From: Trametes villosa
Taxonomy: Eukaryota; Basidiomycota; Agaricomycetes; Polyporales; Polyporaceae
Direction: 5' to 3'
Length of the DNA stretch: 64,000 nt
Assembly: GCA_002964805.2 (NCBI GenBank)
Contig: PUDQ02000003.1
Span: 1,302,001-1,366,000, forward strand
In this document: positions 11,311-23,039 of the stretch, one piece after another
Layout: the number at the start of each line of letters is the position of its first letter
How positions within the stretch are numbered: position 1 is the stretch's first letter
Translations under genes and position numbers: made by a program
Notes under the pieces: model-generated
What the model saw: only the letters and a program-made list of their open reading frames with translations
Told to the model about the DNA's origin: nothing
The model's database searches: none

Positions 11311-13190
11311 ATGCCTAATCCTCGAGGAAGCAATGGTGGCCTTCCGACCCGTAAGTCCAAACAAACAATCCCTCTGAAAGGAGTCAAGCTGACATGATGC
11401 ATGGTCAGCACCGGAGGCTCTTGTCCGACCGAAAATCGAAGAGTTCATTCGTGCCGGGCAGTCGTACAGGAAGATGGTAGAGCCGCTTAAGAAGTACTAC
11501 GACACATCACTGTACAGCATGGGGTGCGAATCGCTTTCCAAAACTTCTGGTTTTCGACTTATAGCATTCTGCTACAAAGATACGAAAGCCTCAAGAAGAA
11601 ATGTCGGGAGTGGGGCATCAAGCGAGCGCGCGGTCTGCAACATACACCGGCTTCGATTGGTCCTGCAGTAGAGATCGTCAGAATCAGATTTCCTCAAGCC
11701 GGGATGCGAGACATGAGGGCGCTCCTTCTCCACGAGCATGGGATAGAGGTGTCCGAGTATGCCGCTGTCCCGCACGACTTGTCTGACAATGCTGATAAAC
11801 TTATCTACGTCCAGGAAGAAGGTCTTGGAGTATCTAAAAACGGCTCACCCAGAAGAGGTGGAAGCACGTCTACGCATCCGCGGAGGGATGATCCGCCGAC
11901 GGTTCTGGGCGGTCGGAGTCAACGACATTTGGACCTTCGATCAGCATGACAAGTGGAAGCGCTTCTTTCTCTACCTTCACGTCGCAATCGAACCAGTATC
12001 TGGTTTCGTGCTCTGGCTCAAAATCTGGTGGACCAACCGCAACCCAAGGCTCATAACCCATTATTATTGCGATGCGGTCAAAGAGCACGGTGGTAAGTCC
12101 CGTCTTCCTGGACCTGCGCTCACACGTTAAGCTTGCCTTCAGCATGCCCTCTCATCACCCAGAGTGACCGCGGTAGCGAGAATAACGGCATCGCCAACGG
12201 TCACACCGTGCTCCGACACCATTACGACCCTTCATTATCCGGCTCACTCCAGCACAAGTGGATGCACTTGAAGGGCCAGAACATCAAACCTGAGATCTTC
12301 TGGAGCGAGTTGAGAAGGCGCTGGACTCCACAGTTCGAGAACCTACTCGATCACGGCGTGAACTCGGGCCTTTATGACCCAGAGGACTATATTGAACGGT
12401 GCGTTGCATCGAACATGTACGAACATGAACACCATCTGACGCTACCACCCACAGAATGCTTTTCTTCTATCTGTTCATCCCCTACCTGCAGCGGGAGCTC
12501 GACGTCTTCCGGGACCGGTATAACCACTCCAAGAAACGCAGCGACAAGAACAAGATCCTCCCTCACGGGCAGCCCGCTCTCATCTTCCAAGACGCGGACT
12601 CGTATGGGTGGCGCGATTTCAAGGTCGGTGTTGCTAGCTATCAACAATGCTACGTGGTTTTGATCTCCTTGCTTCAGGTTACTGTCCACCCCGAGCACGT
12701 CGACGAAGTGCGACAGCTGTACAGTGCACCTCCTGAAGATCCCCTGTTTGAACTGGTCCCCCCCGCATTTCGCACTATCGCTGACGACATCTACAACAAC
12801 CTCGACGCCCCTCAAATCACCTTCGAGTCGATTTGGAACATCTACTCCGAGATGTTGGTTGCCATCCACGCACTGACTGACAGCGCCACACAGGCGCAAT
12901 TGGACATGACCAGTCAAGCAAGGTCTGCCGCCTTTGCTGGTGAGGACATTGTCGTCCTTCCGTTGGCACCTTTCCGCGCTGGTGGAGGGGTAGGTGAAGT
13001 TGAGCCTCCTTCCAGTGGGGAAGAACTCGACGATGAAGCAGATTTAGGGGAAGGGTCTTCTATGGTAGCGGGTGGAGCTGCGGTTGAGGGAGGCAATGAG
13101 CCCGGTGACCCATATTCTTCTGATGACTCTGATGTACCCTTGAGACGCGTACTGCAGTGGACGGAGACGGCGCGCACTGCTATAATATAG
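11311..13190 (+). CDS. Integrase-core (DDE) protein of the basidiomycete element family
   Basis: Seven exons splice without a stop: 11,311-11,350, 11,409-11,523, 11,565-11,756, 11,815-12,092, 12,143-12,398, 12,455-12,623 and 12,678-13,190. The protein matches the retroviral-type integrase-core family that is expanded in mushrooms. Visible motifs are VNDIWTFDQHDKW (first catalytic Asp), WLKIWWTNRNPRLI, LITQSDRGSENNGIANGH (second Asp) and IKPEIFWSELRRRW (candidate third acidic residue). DRYNHSKKRSDKNKILPHG follows. The C-terminal 90 residues are acidic and Gly/Ser-rich. The family is annotated as 'integrase core domain' and presumed to be transposase-like. It is the best recombinase candidate in the element, although this family is also found away from obvious termini. 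Confidence 0.9.
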
Positions 13191-16100
13191 TACATGACCA
13201 CTGCCCTTCACGACCGACACGGGGCGGCCTTCCTGTACAAGAGTGACTGAGTGAGTGGGACTTGCCGTGTGGAGGGAGGCCGTGCTGGATTCGCACGCGA
13301 GGCAGTTGTGAGAGTGCGGGACTCGTACAGGAGCAAGCAGCTCGACGGTGCAGCAGAGCGTGCAGACTATCCCCGCCCGGACCGCTCCACAGCGGCACTA
13401 GCGATAGCTGTGTCGAGGCTTGCGGAGACGCGAGTCTTGCCCACAAGGCTACGGTACGTAGAGACACAGAGCCTGCATGTACGAGAGACTGACAGACGGC
13501 GACAATACATGTTATTTGCAGGATGCACAGATGCGCACGGCACGGCAGCGCTCGATGACACGGCGCGATGCGCGCTCCGATCGTACAGGTGCACAAGCAG
13601 CGCGGGCGCATACTTACCCGCCAGGAAAATCACGACACCGCACTGGCGCGGCGACGCGTCACCCGAACAATCCCCCTCTTTCTGGACGGATACAGGGGCC
13701 GACGAGCACACCGGTCGACAGCCGCTCACGCTCTGGCGTCCGAAACTAGCGTTGAGTGGAGCAGCACCTCTTCTTGCTCCGGATCGACTGACGAGCGAGC
13801 CCTCCGTGAGAGGCACGCCACACCTTGCCCCGTTGGTCCGCGCACAAACGTCCACGGCCTGCACACTGTCAATGCCGGCGGAGGTCTCGTGCTGCCCTCG
13901 CCGTCTGGCCACTTCCGAACCGACTCGGTCGTGCACTGGTCTTCACGGGGTCGCCGGCGCGCGGCCCTTGAGCGCGGCCGCCTTTGTGTGCGGCAGTGGC
14001 ACGCCGGCTCGCAGATGTGAGTGGAGGTGTGAGTGGAGGGGCACTTGCAGCGGTCTCCGTCGGGGCGCACTCGAGCGAGGTGAGCGGCGTGTTGTGCATC
14101 TCGGGGTGCGGCTGATAAAGGGTACATTAGTGTGGTTCGTGTTGGACCAAGTGCGGCCCACGAGCCAATCCGAGAATCACAGCCGGCCGCACTCGACGTG
14201 GTTTGCAGCTGCCCGCCCGTGCTCTAGCATGCATGGCTGCGCCGTGCGTACGACGTCACTGCGACCACTCTTTGTTTGCGGAGGTGTCTCCCGGCGCAGA
14301 GCAGGCAGACACGTCCACTACGACCGACCACTGCCGATACTATGTGCTCTGGCAGTCTACTTGCGCATTCCACGCGCTCTCGACAGCGGGCACTCCGGTG
14401 AGCTGGGTTGAGGGACTTACCATCATTAGAGCAGCCACACACTGCACGACCCCATCGGCCGCGGGTGGGCGTGTTTTCCCTCGGCGTGAGGAGCAGGCCA
14501 CCGGCGCGGGGGACTTGGCAGGCGGCGGCTGCGCGTCTGTGCTCCGAGCCGGGTGGCGTGTAGTCGGACTCGGGCCCGGGCTCGGCTGGGGCACTCACCC
14601 GCGGTGGGGCAGCCCTGGACGCCGCGACGCGGGGCGCTGCAGGTCTCCCGGCAGAGCGGGTTGGCCGCTGCCAAGGGCGGAAGGGGTTGGTTGGAAATCT
14701 ATGTATAGGGTGGAAGGGGTCGTGCGCAAGGCAGGGCGGTCCCGGGGTGCAGAGCCTGGTCGGTCGGGTGGGACCTGGTGTACTCGAGGGAGGTGAGCAG
14801 CGCGGTTTGCACGCTGTGGCGCGGCTGACGAGCGATTGGTTAGTGTGAGTCGTACAGGACAGGGCCCAATCCGCGACATACGCCCGCCCATTCTCAATAC
14901 GCTGCGCGGTCGCGTGCCCTCGTTTGCGTGGCATCCAGTTCTTGGCTGCTCTGCGCCGCGCTGTGCAGATGGCCTGCACTCCGGTGGTGCGGCTCGTTGA
15001 CTGCGAGTTCGTCGCCCCGAGCGAGCCCCGCAGGCACGTTCGACACGCTGGCCGTCGGTTGCGCCTGCATGCTCCGACCCCACTTCTGGCAGCGCAAAAG
15101 TCCGACTCACCCCCGGATGATGATGACTGCACCGGCTGGTGCCCCGGTTGTGTCACGCACCTCAGGTATGTTCCCCCCTGTTTCGGACCTCGACTGAAAT
15201 ACTCACCGACGTCGGGGCAGCCGGACACTGCACGGATTGGTCGACTTGGCCGCCGGCAGCACGGGGGCAGGCGGGAGAGTGTCTGGCCGTAGTTGAGCTT
15301 GCCGTCTGCAACGGGGTTCGTAGGCAGTTGGTATGTACGGGCGGGCGGCGGCTGCGTGTCCGTACGTGGAACGGGGTGCGTGTCCGGGCTCGGGTTGGAG
15401 TTTGAGTGTGGCACTCACCGATATTGGAGCAGCTGTGGCGCGCCGTCAGCGTTCTTGGCCGGCGGTGACCTCACGGCGTCGCTCTGGGGCGGGTACATGG
15501 CTGCTAGCAAGGGCGGACAGGGGGCCATGTCTGGGAGCGAGTCCGAGGACGGTCGAGAGGGAGCAGTGAGCGAATTACTCACCGTATAGTGCACACGTAC
15601 CTCCTCTGCGACGCCTTCTCGGCGCGTGGACGGCGCTCGGACGCGGGGCGTGTGTGAGATGCTGTAGGAGACGACGGGTGGCAGGGTGGGAGTCGGGGCA
15701 GAGCAGGAGCCGTGCAGATTCACCAGATACAGCTAAAGACAGCCCCCAGCGCATTCCCAGATCCTGGGCGGCATGGCACAGCTCGAAACACCCGCGCAGA
15801 GAGCCAGAGAGAGCCCCAGAGCCGCAGGCAGGGGGCGAGAGCCGTAGAGATCGAGCACCCGGAGTCCACTGGCTTCTACCCAGAGTGCGAGTACTCCCCG
15901 GATTCCGTGCTAAGGCAAGAATTCTTGTCCAGGCAGTCTGCAGAGCGTGCAGCCGAGCACCGGAGAGAGAGAGCCGCAGCAAATGAGAGAGAGCAAGAGA
16001 GAGCAAGAGAGACTCGGAGGCGCCAACGCTGCGGTGTCTGTCGCGTGACGTCACCCGTCCATCTGCGCGTCCCGCACGACGCGATCCTCGCCCACAGCCG

Positions 16101-16298
16101 CCTCGACAGCATTGTCAGCATGCCCTTGCTTCCAACAAATTCGGAGCCGGGATTATCGACGTGCGCGGTGCGCATGTCGTTCGACCGCCGGGCCCGCGTC
16201 CATCGATCGCCTCGTCCCATCCTCCCATATATCCTCCTCTCTCCTCCTCTCTCTAGTCACCTCTCCACTACTACCTCCTCCACCACGACCCCAACGCT
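13191..16298. other. Non-coding tract with internal repeats
   Basis: Long minus-strand frames here (one of 396 codons) are Pro/Arg/Ser-rich and look like GC-rich chance frames. Two stretches near 14,440-14,600 and 15,210-15,410 (minus strand) are partial copies of each other. They share CCCGAGCCCGGACAC-like, CGCAGCCGCCGCC and CGTGCAGTGT segments. A GA-rich simple repeat lies near 15,965-16,015. CT-rich DNA at 16,220-16,290 resembles a promoter ahead of the farnesyl-diphosphate synthase relic. Confidence 0.45.
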
Positions 16299-17550
16299 AT
16301 GGCCGACGCAAAAGGGCAGAAGCGGGCGAGGTTCGGTAGCTTCTTTGCCATACTCCGCAAAGAGCTCCTCGTCTACCTCCGCCAGGAGGGCATGCCCCAG
16401 GACACCGTCGGCTGGTACCGCCGTGTGAGCCCCGTGCCCGTTCTGCTCACCCTCCAGGCGGAGAATGACACGCGCGGGGTGAATGTAGAACTTGGAGTAC
16501 AACGTGCCGGGTGGGAAGCTCAACCGCGGCCTGTCCGTCGTGGACTCGGTCGAGATCCTGCAGCAGCGCGCGCTGAGCGAGGACGAGCACTTCAAGTCCA
16601 CGCTGCTTGGGTGGTGCATCGAGCTGGTGAGTCGTCTTTTCTCTCGTGATCCCAATCGCGCGCGGGGCCTCTTCCCCAATGGCCCGCGCGCACTCACGCT
16701 GATGTACGCTCGCTGACCTCCATGTACAGCTCCAAGTGTTCTTCCTCATCTTGGACGAGATGATGGACCAGTCCGCCCCGCGCCGCGGCCAGCCGTGCTG
16801 ATACCGCGTCGAGGGTGTCAGCTACATCGTGATCAACGACTCCTTCATGCTCCATGCTCGAGGGCGCCATCTACTTCATCCTTACGAAGCACTTCCGCAC
16901 CGCACCGTACTACGTCCACCTGCTCGAGCTCTTCCACGACGTGAGTTGCTCTTTCGTGTTTTGGGTGGAAGACGGTGACGGTGCGTGCAGAGCACGTTCC
17001 AGACAGAGCTGGGGCAGCTGATCGACCTGATTACCATGCCGGAGGACCATGTCGATTTGAGCAAATTCTCGCTTGCGAAGTACGTCCCTCCGCTCAGCTC
17101 TAGCGTGTCCGCGCTCACTGCTAACCCAGTCTTGCGCGCGCGCAGGGACCAGAAGATCATGATCCAGAAGACAGTGTACTACTCCATCTCGCGCTCTCCA
17201 TGTACATGACCGGCTTCCCGCACGCTGCGGACGCGAAGGCGGACCCACTGTATGCGCTCACGCAGTTGATCCTCATCCACTTGGCAATATCCTCAACTTC
17301 GCGCAGCCACCTGAGGTGCTCCGCAAGTTTGGCAAGGACTCGGACATCGTCGACAACAAGTGCTGGTGGTGCGCAAAAACAGTGCTTGCGCTCGAGCCCG
17401 CGCGGCGCAAGGTGCTCAACAACAACTACGGCCACAAGGATGCGGCGAAAGTTGTTCAAGCTCTTTCCTCAACAAGATCTAGAAGAGCTAGAAGTGAAGG
17501 GTGGGCAGACGGCGGGCATCTCACTCGTAATATAGCTGCGCGTGCTGTAC
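16299..17550 (+). pseudogene. ERG20: Farnesyl-diphosphate synthase relic
   Basis: The exon order and peptides match farnesyl-diphosphate synthase, which makes the C15 precursor of sterols and other isoprenoids. Visible are [16 protein letters not shown], the first Asp-rich region reading ILDEMMDQS instead of the usual DDxx[31 protein letters not shown] and DSDIVDNKCWW. It is dead: TGA replaces the Trp codon after RGQPC near 16,800, a short insertion shifts the frame near 16,855, and the region around the second Asp-rich motif is missing near 17,290-17,320. Start MADAKGQKRARFGS and the first intron boundaries are still recognisable. Farnesyl-diphosphate synthase is essential, so a functional copy must lie elsewhere. 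Confidence 0.9.
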
Positions 17551-18033
17551 ATTGACAAGCGCGGAATCCACTCGTGTGAATGGATATGATACCTCGGAGA
17601 TTGTGAGCCTCCGCTAGGGAGTGTATGCTCAGTCAGTGTTCATCGGCCTGCCTGCCGCATGCTCGTCCTCGCAGTGGCTCTGCCTAAGGACGCCAAGCAG
17701 CGAGTCGCTTCTCACCCGGCTCTGCAAGCCTGCAAGCGCGGGTGAACTTAGTGCACAGCCACACCGGTCTGCTAACTGCGCTACCTCCCCCTAAATCTTG
17801 TCCTCAGGTTTTCTCCCGACCTCTCAGTGGCTCGGTGCTGCATCCCCGCACAGGTCACCACCTTTGAGCCTTTGAGCTGCCCTGGAACTGCTTCTGTTCC
17901 CTTCTTCTCCCTGGCGCTGCGAAACCTATCCTCCCCGCTACTAGCTTAGCCTCTACACCTGCCGGTTTTCCTACGATTTTTCTTCAGCCTTTGCTTTTTT
18001 TATTGCCGCCTAGCGAGGCCACACTGCCCAGCC
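17551..18033. other. Intergenic, probable promoter of the alpha-kinase gene
   Basis: No coding sequence. The last 100 bases are pyrimidine-rich (TTTTTCTTCAGCC, CTTTTTTTATTGCC), as is common just upstream of fungal starts. Confidence 0.4.
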
Positions 18034-21000
18034 ATGGCCGGCGGCTCCTTCTTCACCAACAAAAGCAAGAAGCTCATCCAGTGCCAGCGTTGCGGTACTA
18101 TGTGCGACCCTGAGCTGCCCGACCAGCTAATTGCCTACTTCACGGGCCCCGACGGGACCGGCAGGCACTGCTGCCCGAAATGCACCCGTCACTACGAGGA
18201 AAAGTGGTTGAAGATGTCAAATGCCGGCGGCGGGGGAAGGGATCATGGTAACCTGGGTGCAGGGGCTAGCGGTGAGTTTTGCCTTGCCGTACTCGCTGAT
18301 CTGCCTTCTCATAGTACTACTACAGAGGTTGAAGTGTCTGCACGTTCTACCAGTTTGTGGACCAGGGGAGAAAGCCAGCTCCCACCGTTCGAAGTGGCCG
18401 CAATAGCCAAGAATTCCAACGCTGCTCAGCGTTCAGCTACAGGTGAGTGAATAGCCAGTAGCCCCTCTCCACAGCAAGTTTACGTTGTTCTCTCGCAAGG
18501 CCATGGTGTCGCTGTGCAGCGTTTTGGCAACGGCGCGGCTAGCGGCGGCGGGTCGTCCGGCAGGGCTGTAAAGCATAGCCTGCAGATCCAGGTTCCGGGG
18601 ATGCATCACGTAGGACCCCGTCCAGTCGCCACTACTGGCACCCCTACATCTCGTTCCGCGGTCGGAACTCATCCTGTCCAGTACGGTTACTCCGCCAACC
18701 ACTCCGACTACCACGGTGTGCGAGCAGAAGTCGCAATGAAGGCATACACTAGGCAAATTCAACCGCAAGTTACCATACGCATTGCGCTTCATGTGCGTAA
18801 GAGCGATGGTACCGGGGGCACGCAGCTCATCAAGGTGCCTAGTCAATCACTCACTTAATCGCATCCATGCTAACTAGTATCACCCAGGACATCGACGAGG
18901 GCATGGTCGTGCATGTCAATATCACTCAGGACACTCTGAAGCTCGCGGTCTTTAACAAGCTAGCACCACGGTGGAATGCGTACTTTCCAAAGGACCAGCT
19001 CTCCTGTGACACTCTGGAACTAGTGACGGACAAGCTAGTGAGGCTCGACGATGGAGCTCCGACGGACGCACCCCTGCTCCCCTTCTATTATCGTCTGCCA
19101 TCCAACCCTAAGAGCAATGCTGTCGATCCACCGCGGCCAAAATTCTACTCTGGCACCGTGGTGAAGGTGCGCCTGCTTGTTCCACGTCTTGTTTACATGC
19201 AGGCGAGGCGCCGTGCAATGTACCAGGACGACTTGAACGACCCTGCTGGCGATGATCACGAGGACATCGAGCCTGCACTTGACCATGGGGGACTCTCACC
19301 TGTCCCTACTTCGGAGATTGGCAGCCATCGCGCCCAGGTGAGCCTGCCGGCCACGGCTAGGTGTTACTTCAGATTTACTGCCAGTGACTGACCGCTTTTG
19401 CTGCCGCAACAGTCCAAGCGGCGCAAGGCAAGCTGCGAACCCTCTGAGTCCGAAGAGCTCAATAGTCACGTCAACTCGCGTCGCCCTTCTCAGGTATTGA
19501 CCGCCTTTCACCAGTGCTGCAGCCTAAGCGGGCTTGGTTCAAGCTCATACTCATTATTCCCATGTAGCCTGCCGCTTCCGTGCACGAGGTTGCACTCCAA
19601 TCAGCTGGATCGCCGCTCCCTGCTGCGAAGAGGTTCAGGGCTGAAAGCGACCAGGTAAGTTCGCAGCAATTTGAGGTTTTGTTGACGTAGCTAGTACTAA
19701 TAAAACACGTTCACAGTCAGCCTCTCAAGCTGTATCTCAAAGCCCAAAGAATAGTGCTGACATTGACAACGACGCGGAAGTAAGTGATATAACACAATAT
19801 GCAACGGTAGGGATGAATGCTCACGCTATGGCTCGTGCGCAGAACGCACCGAGGCGCGTGCTAGTACAGCAGAGCGAGCCCGCTCTACGTGCGTGGAAGC
19901 CGCTGAACGTGGAAGAGCTGTCAGAGGCCCTACGTAGACAGCGTGAAGTGCGCACCGTCGCTCAGCAGCTGGGTATGTGATCAGTTCATATCTTCCCATA
20001 CCATACTAACAAGCCTCGTCTCGTCGCATTAGTGCCTGACGGGCCTCAGTACCTCCTACACCCGGTCCCCCGCGACTCTTTGATGAAGATTATCAAGTCG
20101 CACAAGCAACTATTCGACCTATCCGTAGCGCACCAGACAGGTCATTGCTCCCGGCTCATGGTCGACCTTACGCCGGCTCTCATGCTCGGGCGCGCTGGTG
20201 GCTTCAAGACCGCACACCCCGCGACTGTCCGCGTCCTCGATCAGCAAACGTTGCTGCAACTCGGACCAGCCGCCGTTCTGGCCAACACAAACGTCGCCGC
20301 CAAACGGTGCTTCTTCCGCCAGAACGCCATCGACAGTGGCACCTACAAATCCCGTTGTCAGCGGTTCGCGCAGAAGGACGAGCTCCCCAAAATGGCCGTC
20401 GAGGCTAACTGCATATACTGGGCGTCAGCGCTCATGGACAACGCATACTCCTTCATCGACAGTGTCCTCGCAGAGCGCATCCCTGACGCCGCCGCCGACG
20501 ACCTGCAGGAGAACCGCGGACGCCAAGAAGTACTGGCTATACCCCGTCTGCGCTTCGTTCACGCTGCGCTAGCTGTCCCAGCGGACAACCAGGAGGCTCC
20601 GATCTACCTGCTGGAAGAGCTTATCACCGAGCCCTGGGTGAAGTATATCATGAACAATGCCGTCGAACCCGCAGCCTCCGTGACGGACGACAACCAGATG
20701 GAGATAGCACTCTTTCTGTGCTGCGCCCAGCATATCCAGTATCTCAATACAGGTGGCATGGCGATAGTGTCTGACTTCCAAGGTTAGCTGAGACCTCATA
20801 CATCGCTCATGGTGCCTTGCGCGTGTGTGATATGGTTGCTTACCATGCATCTACAGGTGGCCATTCGCTGCTCACCGATCCTCAGATAATGACGGCACGG
20901 TGAGCCCCAGGATACTCCCATCCATGCACATAGTACGTTCAGACACTGACTCCGTTTTATCGCTAGGGAGTATGCCGACGTTTTCGCCGAGGGCAACCTA

Positions 21001-21147
21001 CCGCGGATTATCGATCAGTTCGAGACCACGCACAAGTGCAACAAGTTCTGCGCTTTCCTAGGTTTAAAGGCTTTCAACGGTGCGAGTGGAGGGGGAGCTA
21101 GTGGTAATGAAAAGGCCCCGGTGAGCCGCAGCGAGAGTAGAAGCTAA
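18034..21147 (+). CDS. Alpha-type (MHCK/EF2K-like) protein kinase carried by the element
   Basis: About ten exons splice in frame from ATG 18,034 to TAA 21,145-21,147. The N-terminus has a Cys cluster (CQRCGTMC, then CCPKC) that could bind zinc. A linker with a basic SKRRK patch follows. The C-terminal third is an alpha-kinase catalytic domain: MAVEANCIYWASALMDNAYSFID, LRFVHAALAVP, IYLLEELI, YLNTGGMAIVSDFQGG, LLTDPQIMT and the zinc-binding THKCNKFCAFLGL. Alpha-kinases phosphorylate Ser/Thr in helical substrates, and diverse paralogues are expanded in Agaricomycetes. No stop or frameshift was found, unlike the host-derived relics around it. Whether it serves the element or is passive cargo is unknown. 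Confidence 0.93.
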
Positions 21148-21443
21148 GGGGCAGGAGGCGGTTGGGAGCAGCAGCAGGTGAAGGTAAAGGGGTAAGATTG
21201 TTGGCTTCTCGACGCGTTAGATCCCACCTAATCAGTTTACAATGTATCGCCTAACTAAGCACGCTACACTTAGTCCACGTACTACTAGTCTACGCTACGT
21301 ACACCCATATTAAAAGGACTGTATTCGATGCTGCATCTTCTTCATGGCATACACCAGCAACCATATGCCAATGGCCATGATAGTATGAGCGGAAACTTCG
21401 GTCAGCAGTCAGCGCTTCAGCATGCAGCGTGAGTGTCACATTT
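21148..21443. other. Intergenic region between the kinase gene and the internal repeat
   Basis: AT-richer than its surroundings and without coding potential. It probably contains the 3' end of the kinase transcript. Confidence 0.4.
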
Positions 21444-21648
21444 GGGCGCCTATATCCAACACAGTGCAAGACTCTATGGCTCACCAATTATCGGGTGCGG
21501 CCGTGGGCTCAGGGCACCCCAAATCGTCAATTTCTGCCTTGATCAACCCCATAAACATACCCCTAGAATAGGTTTGCAGCGCCAAATCGGGGTGGTCAAC
21601 CTAAAGGCAGAATAGGTGGGCATAGGTGAATGTGACAGGGGTCACAGC
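21444..21648 (-). repeat. Internal inverted repeat, right arm (about 205 bp)
   Basis: Ends in TGTGACAGGGGTCACAG, a near-palindrome matching the start of the 5786 arm. Together the two arms bracket 15.86 kb containing the unknown, integrase-core and alpha-kinase genes plus the farnesyl-diphosphate synthase relic. No clear target-site duplication was found outside the arms. Confidence 0.75.
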
Positions 21649-21689
21649 CCTGCTATGCCAGCGCTTACTGAGCGTGCAGCACCGTGCCT

Positions 21690-21860
21690 TCCTTGCTGCC
21701 TGCCATACATCTCCCTGGGTTACTACTTGTCCTCCACTTGGCCTGAAGCACGCGGACGGGCGGGTCATGCACTATGTACGCGAGGGAGCGGCTTGCGCCT
21801 CGTTCCATGTCTTGTGGGACCTGCGGCATCTGGTGAGTACTTGCTGCACATGCGACAAGA
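21690..21860 (+). repeat. Inverted-repeat block paired with 10,080-10,260
   Basis: Plus-strand counterpart of the minus-strand block at 10.1-10.3 kb, by eye about 75-80% alike. It encodes VGPAASGEYL-like residues next to a GTGAGTACTTG. Confidence 0.7.
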
Positions 21861-23039
21861 AGAGCTTCCGAGTTTCTCGCCAGATATGCACCGCTGTGTG
21901 TCGGAGTGTGGGGTTCAAGGACGGGAATATGCGCGTACGGGGGACGGCTGTCTTGCTGGACTGTGGATGTAGGTGAGTCTGGTACCCATGCGGCGGCGAG
22001 GGGAGTCGTGGAGATGTACTATACCGCTTGGACGGTAGTTCGGAGCGTGTCAGGGTGCTGCTGCAAGCAGAGACAGTAGGCCGGCGAGACGATGGAGACA
22101 TAGTGAGCACAAGTGGGTGACAGAGGGGGGGGCAGAGAGGGGCGGGTCGTGTGCCCGAGAGTCCATCCCAACAGCTCTTGTGTGCGCCGCCAGCGCCCCC
22201 TTGCTCCCCATCCCGCCCTCTGTGCCCACAGGTTACGAGCCAGCACGTACCGGCCAAGAACCAGGTGAGCATACTTACCTGTTTGTCCATTTCCTGCCCG
22301 GCCGTGCTCGTCGAGCCCGAAGTCACCAGCAACTCTTGGCTAGCATCGCACATGGCCAGAGAACGCATGGGCAGCTCCATACGAGGCCACCGTGGAGGCC
22401 TGGCTGAGCAGGTGGTAGGCCGGTGCGAGCAGAAGGCAGGTGAGCATCGAGATAGACCCTACATTGAAAAGGGTTTGCTGATCGGTGACTTGCAGGACAG
22501 AGCAGCCGGGAGCTGCCAAGCCGCCCAAAAGAGCGCAGGTCTAGACGAGCGAAGCCGGGCAGAGAAAATAGAAGACAACAGAAGATGAGGGCTACAGGAG
22601 AGCGGCGGCGCGTGGACGCACATCGACTGCTCATGCGCTGTTGAAGACGCAGGTTTGGGTCGTGGCCGTCTCGCGCTCGGTGCAGCTCGGGGCATTGCTA
22701 GATGTCCTGATTGGTGGCTTGCGCTCCCTGGGATACGCACCCAGGCAGAGTTGCCGCCGCCGCGCACCACGCCCGGAATACCGCCTCGCCCCACTCAAAA
22801 TCTCGTGCCCCGCGCTCGGATTTCCCCCCCCCCCCTGCCGCGCAATCGAGTGCCGGGGCTGCGCGCATGCCTCCTCCACCACGCACACATCGATAGGACG
22901 CGCTACGCGCCGGAATCCGCACGGATGCTGCTGTTTATCGCCTTAGTACGTCTCTTTCCGTCCATATCTCACCACAGCCTCCACCGAACACGCTCATACT
23001 TCGACACACAGCTCGTCTGATCACCTCCAGCCAGCTGCA
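21861..23039. other. Non-coding tract, no gene recognised
   Basis: Several short frames end at GTGAGT-like sites, but none forms a consistent gene. A run of 12 C lies at 22,824-22,835. Confidence 0.4.

Noticed and set aside
13251..14411. 386-codon open frame on the plus strand
   Set aside because: Overlaps equally open frames on the other strand, has low-complexity composition and no family resemblance.
14224..15414. 396-codon open frame on the minus strand
   Set aside because: Pro/Arg/Ser/Ala-rich with no domain, start context or splice logic. It lies in a repeat-containing GC-rich tract where stop codons are rare by composition.
17735..17790. tRNA-like sequence on the minus strand (GGGGAGGTAGCGCAGTTAGC)
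   Set aside because: An A-box-like segment is present, but the D-stem does not close and the B-box (AAGTTCACCC) is poor. At most a decayed tRNA-derived repeat.
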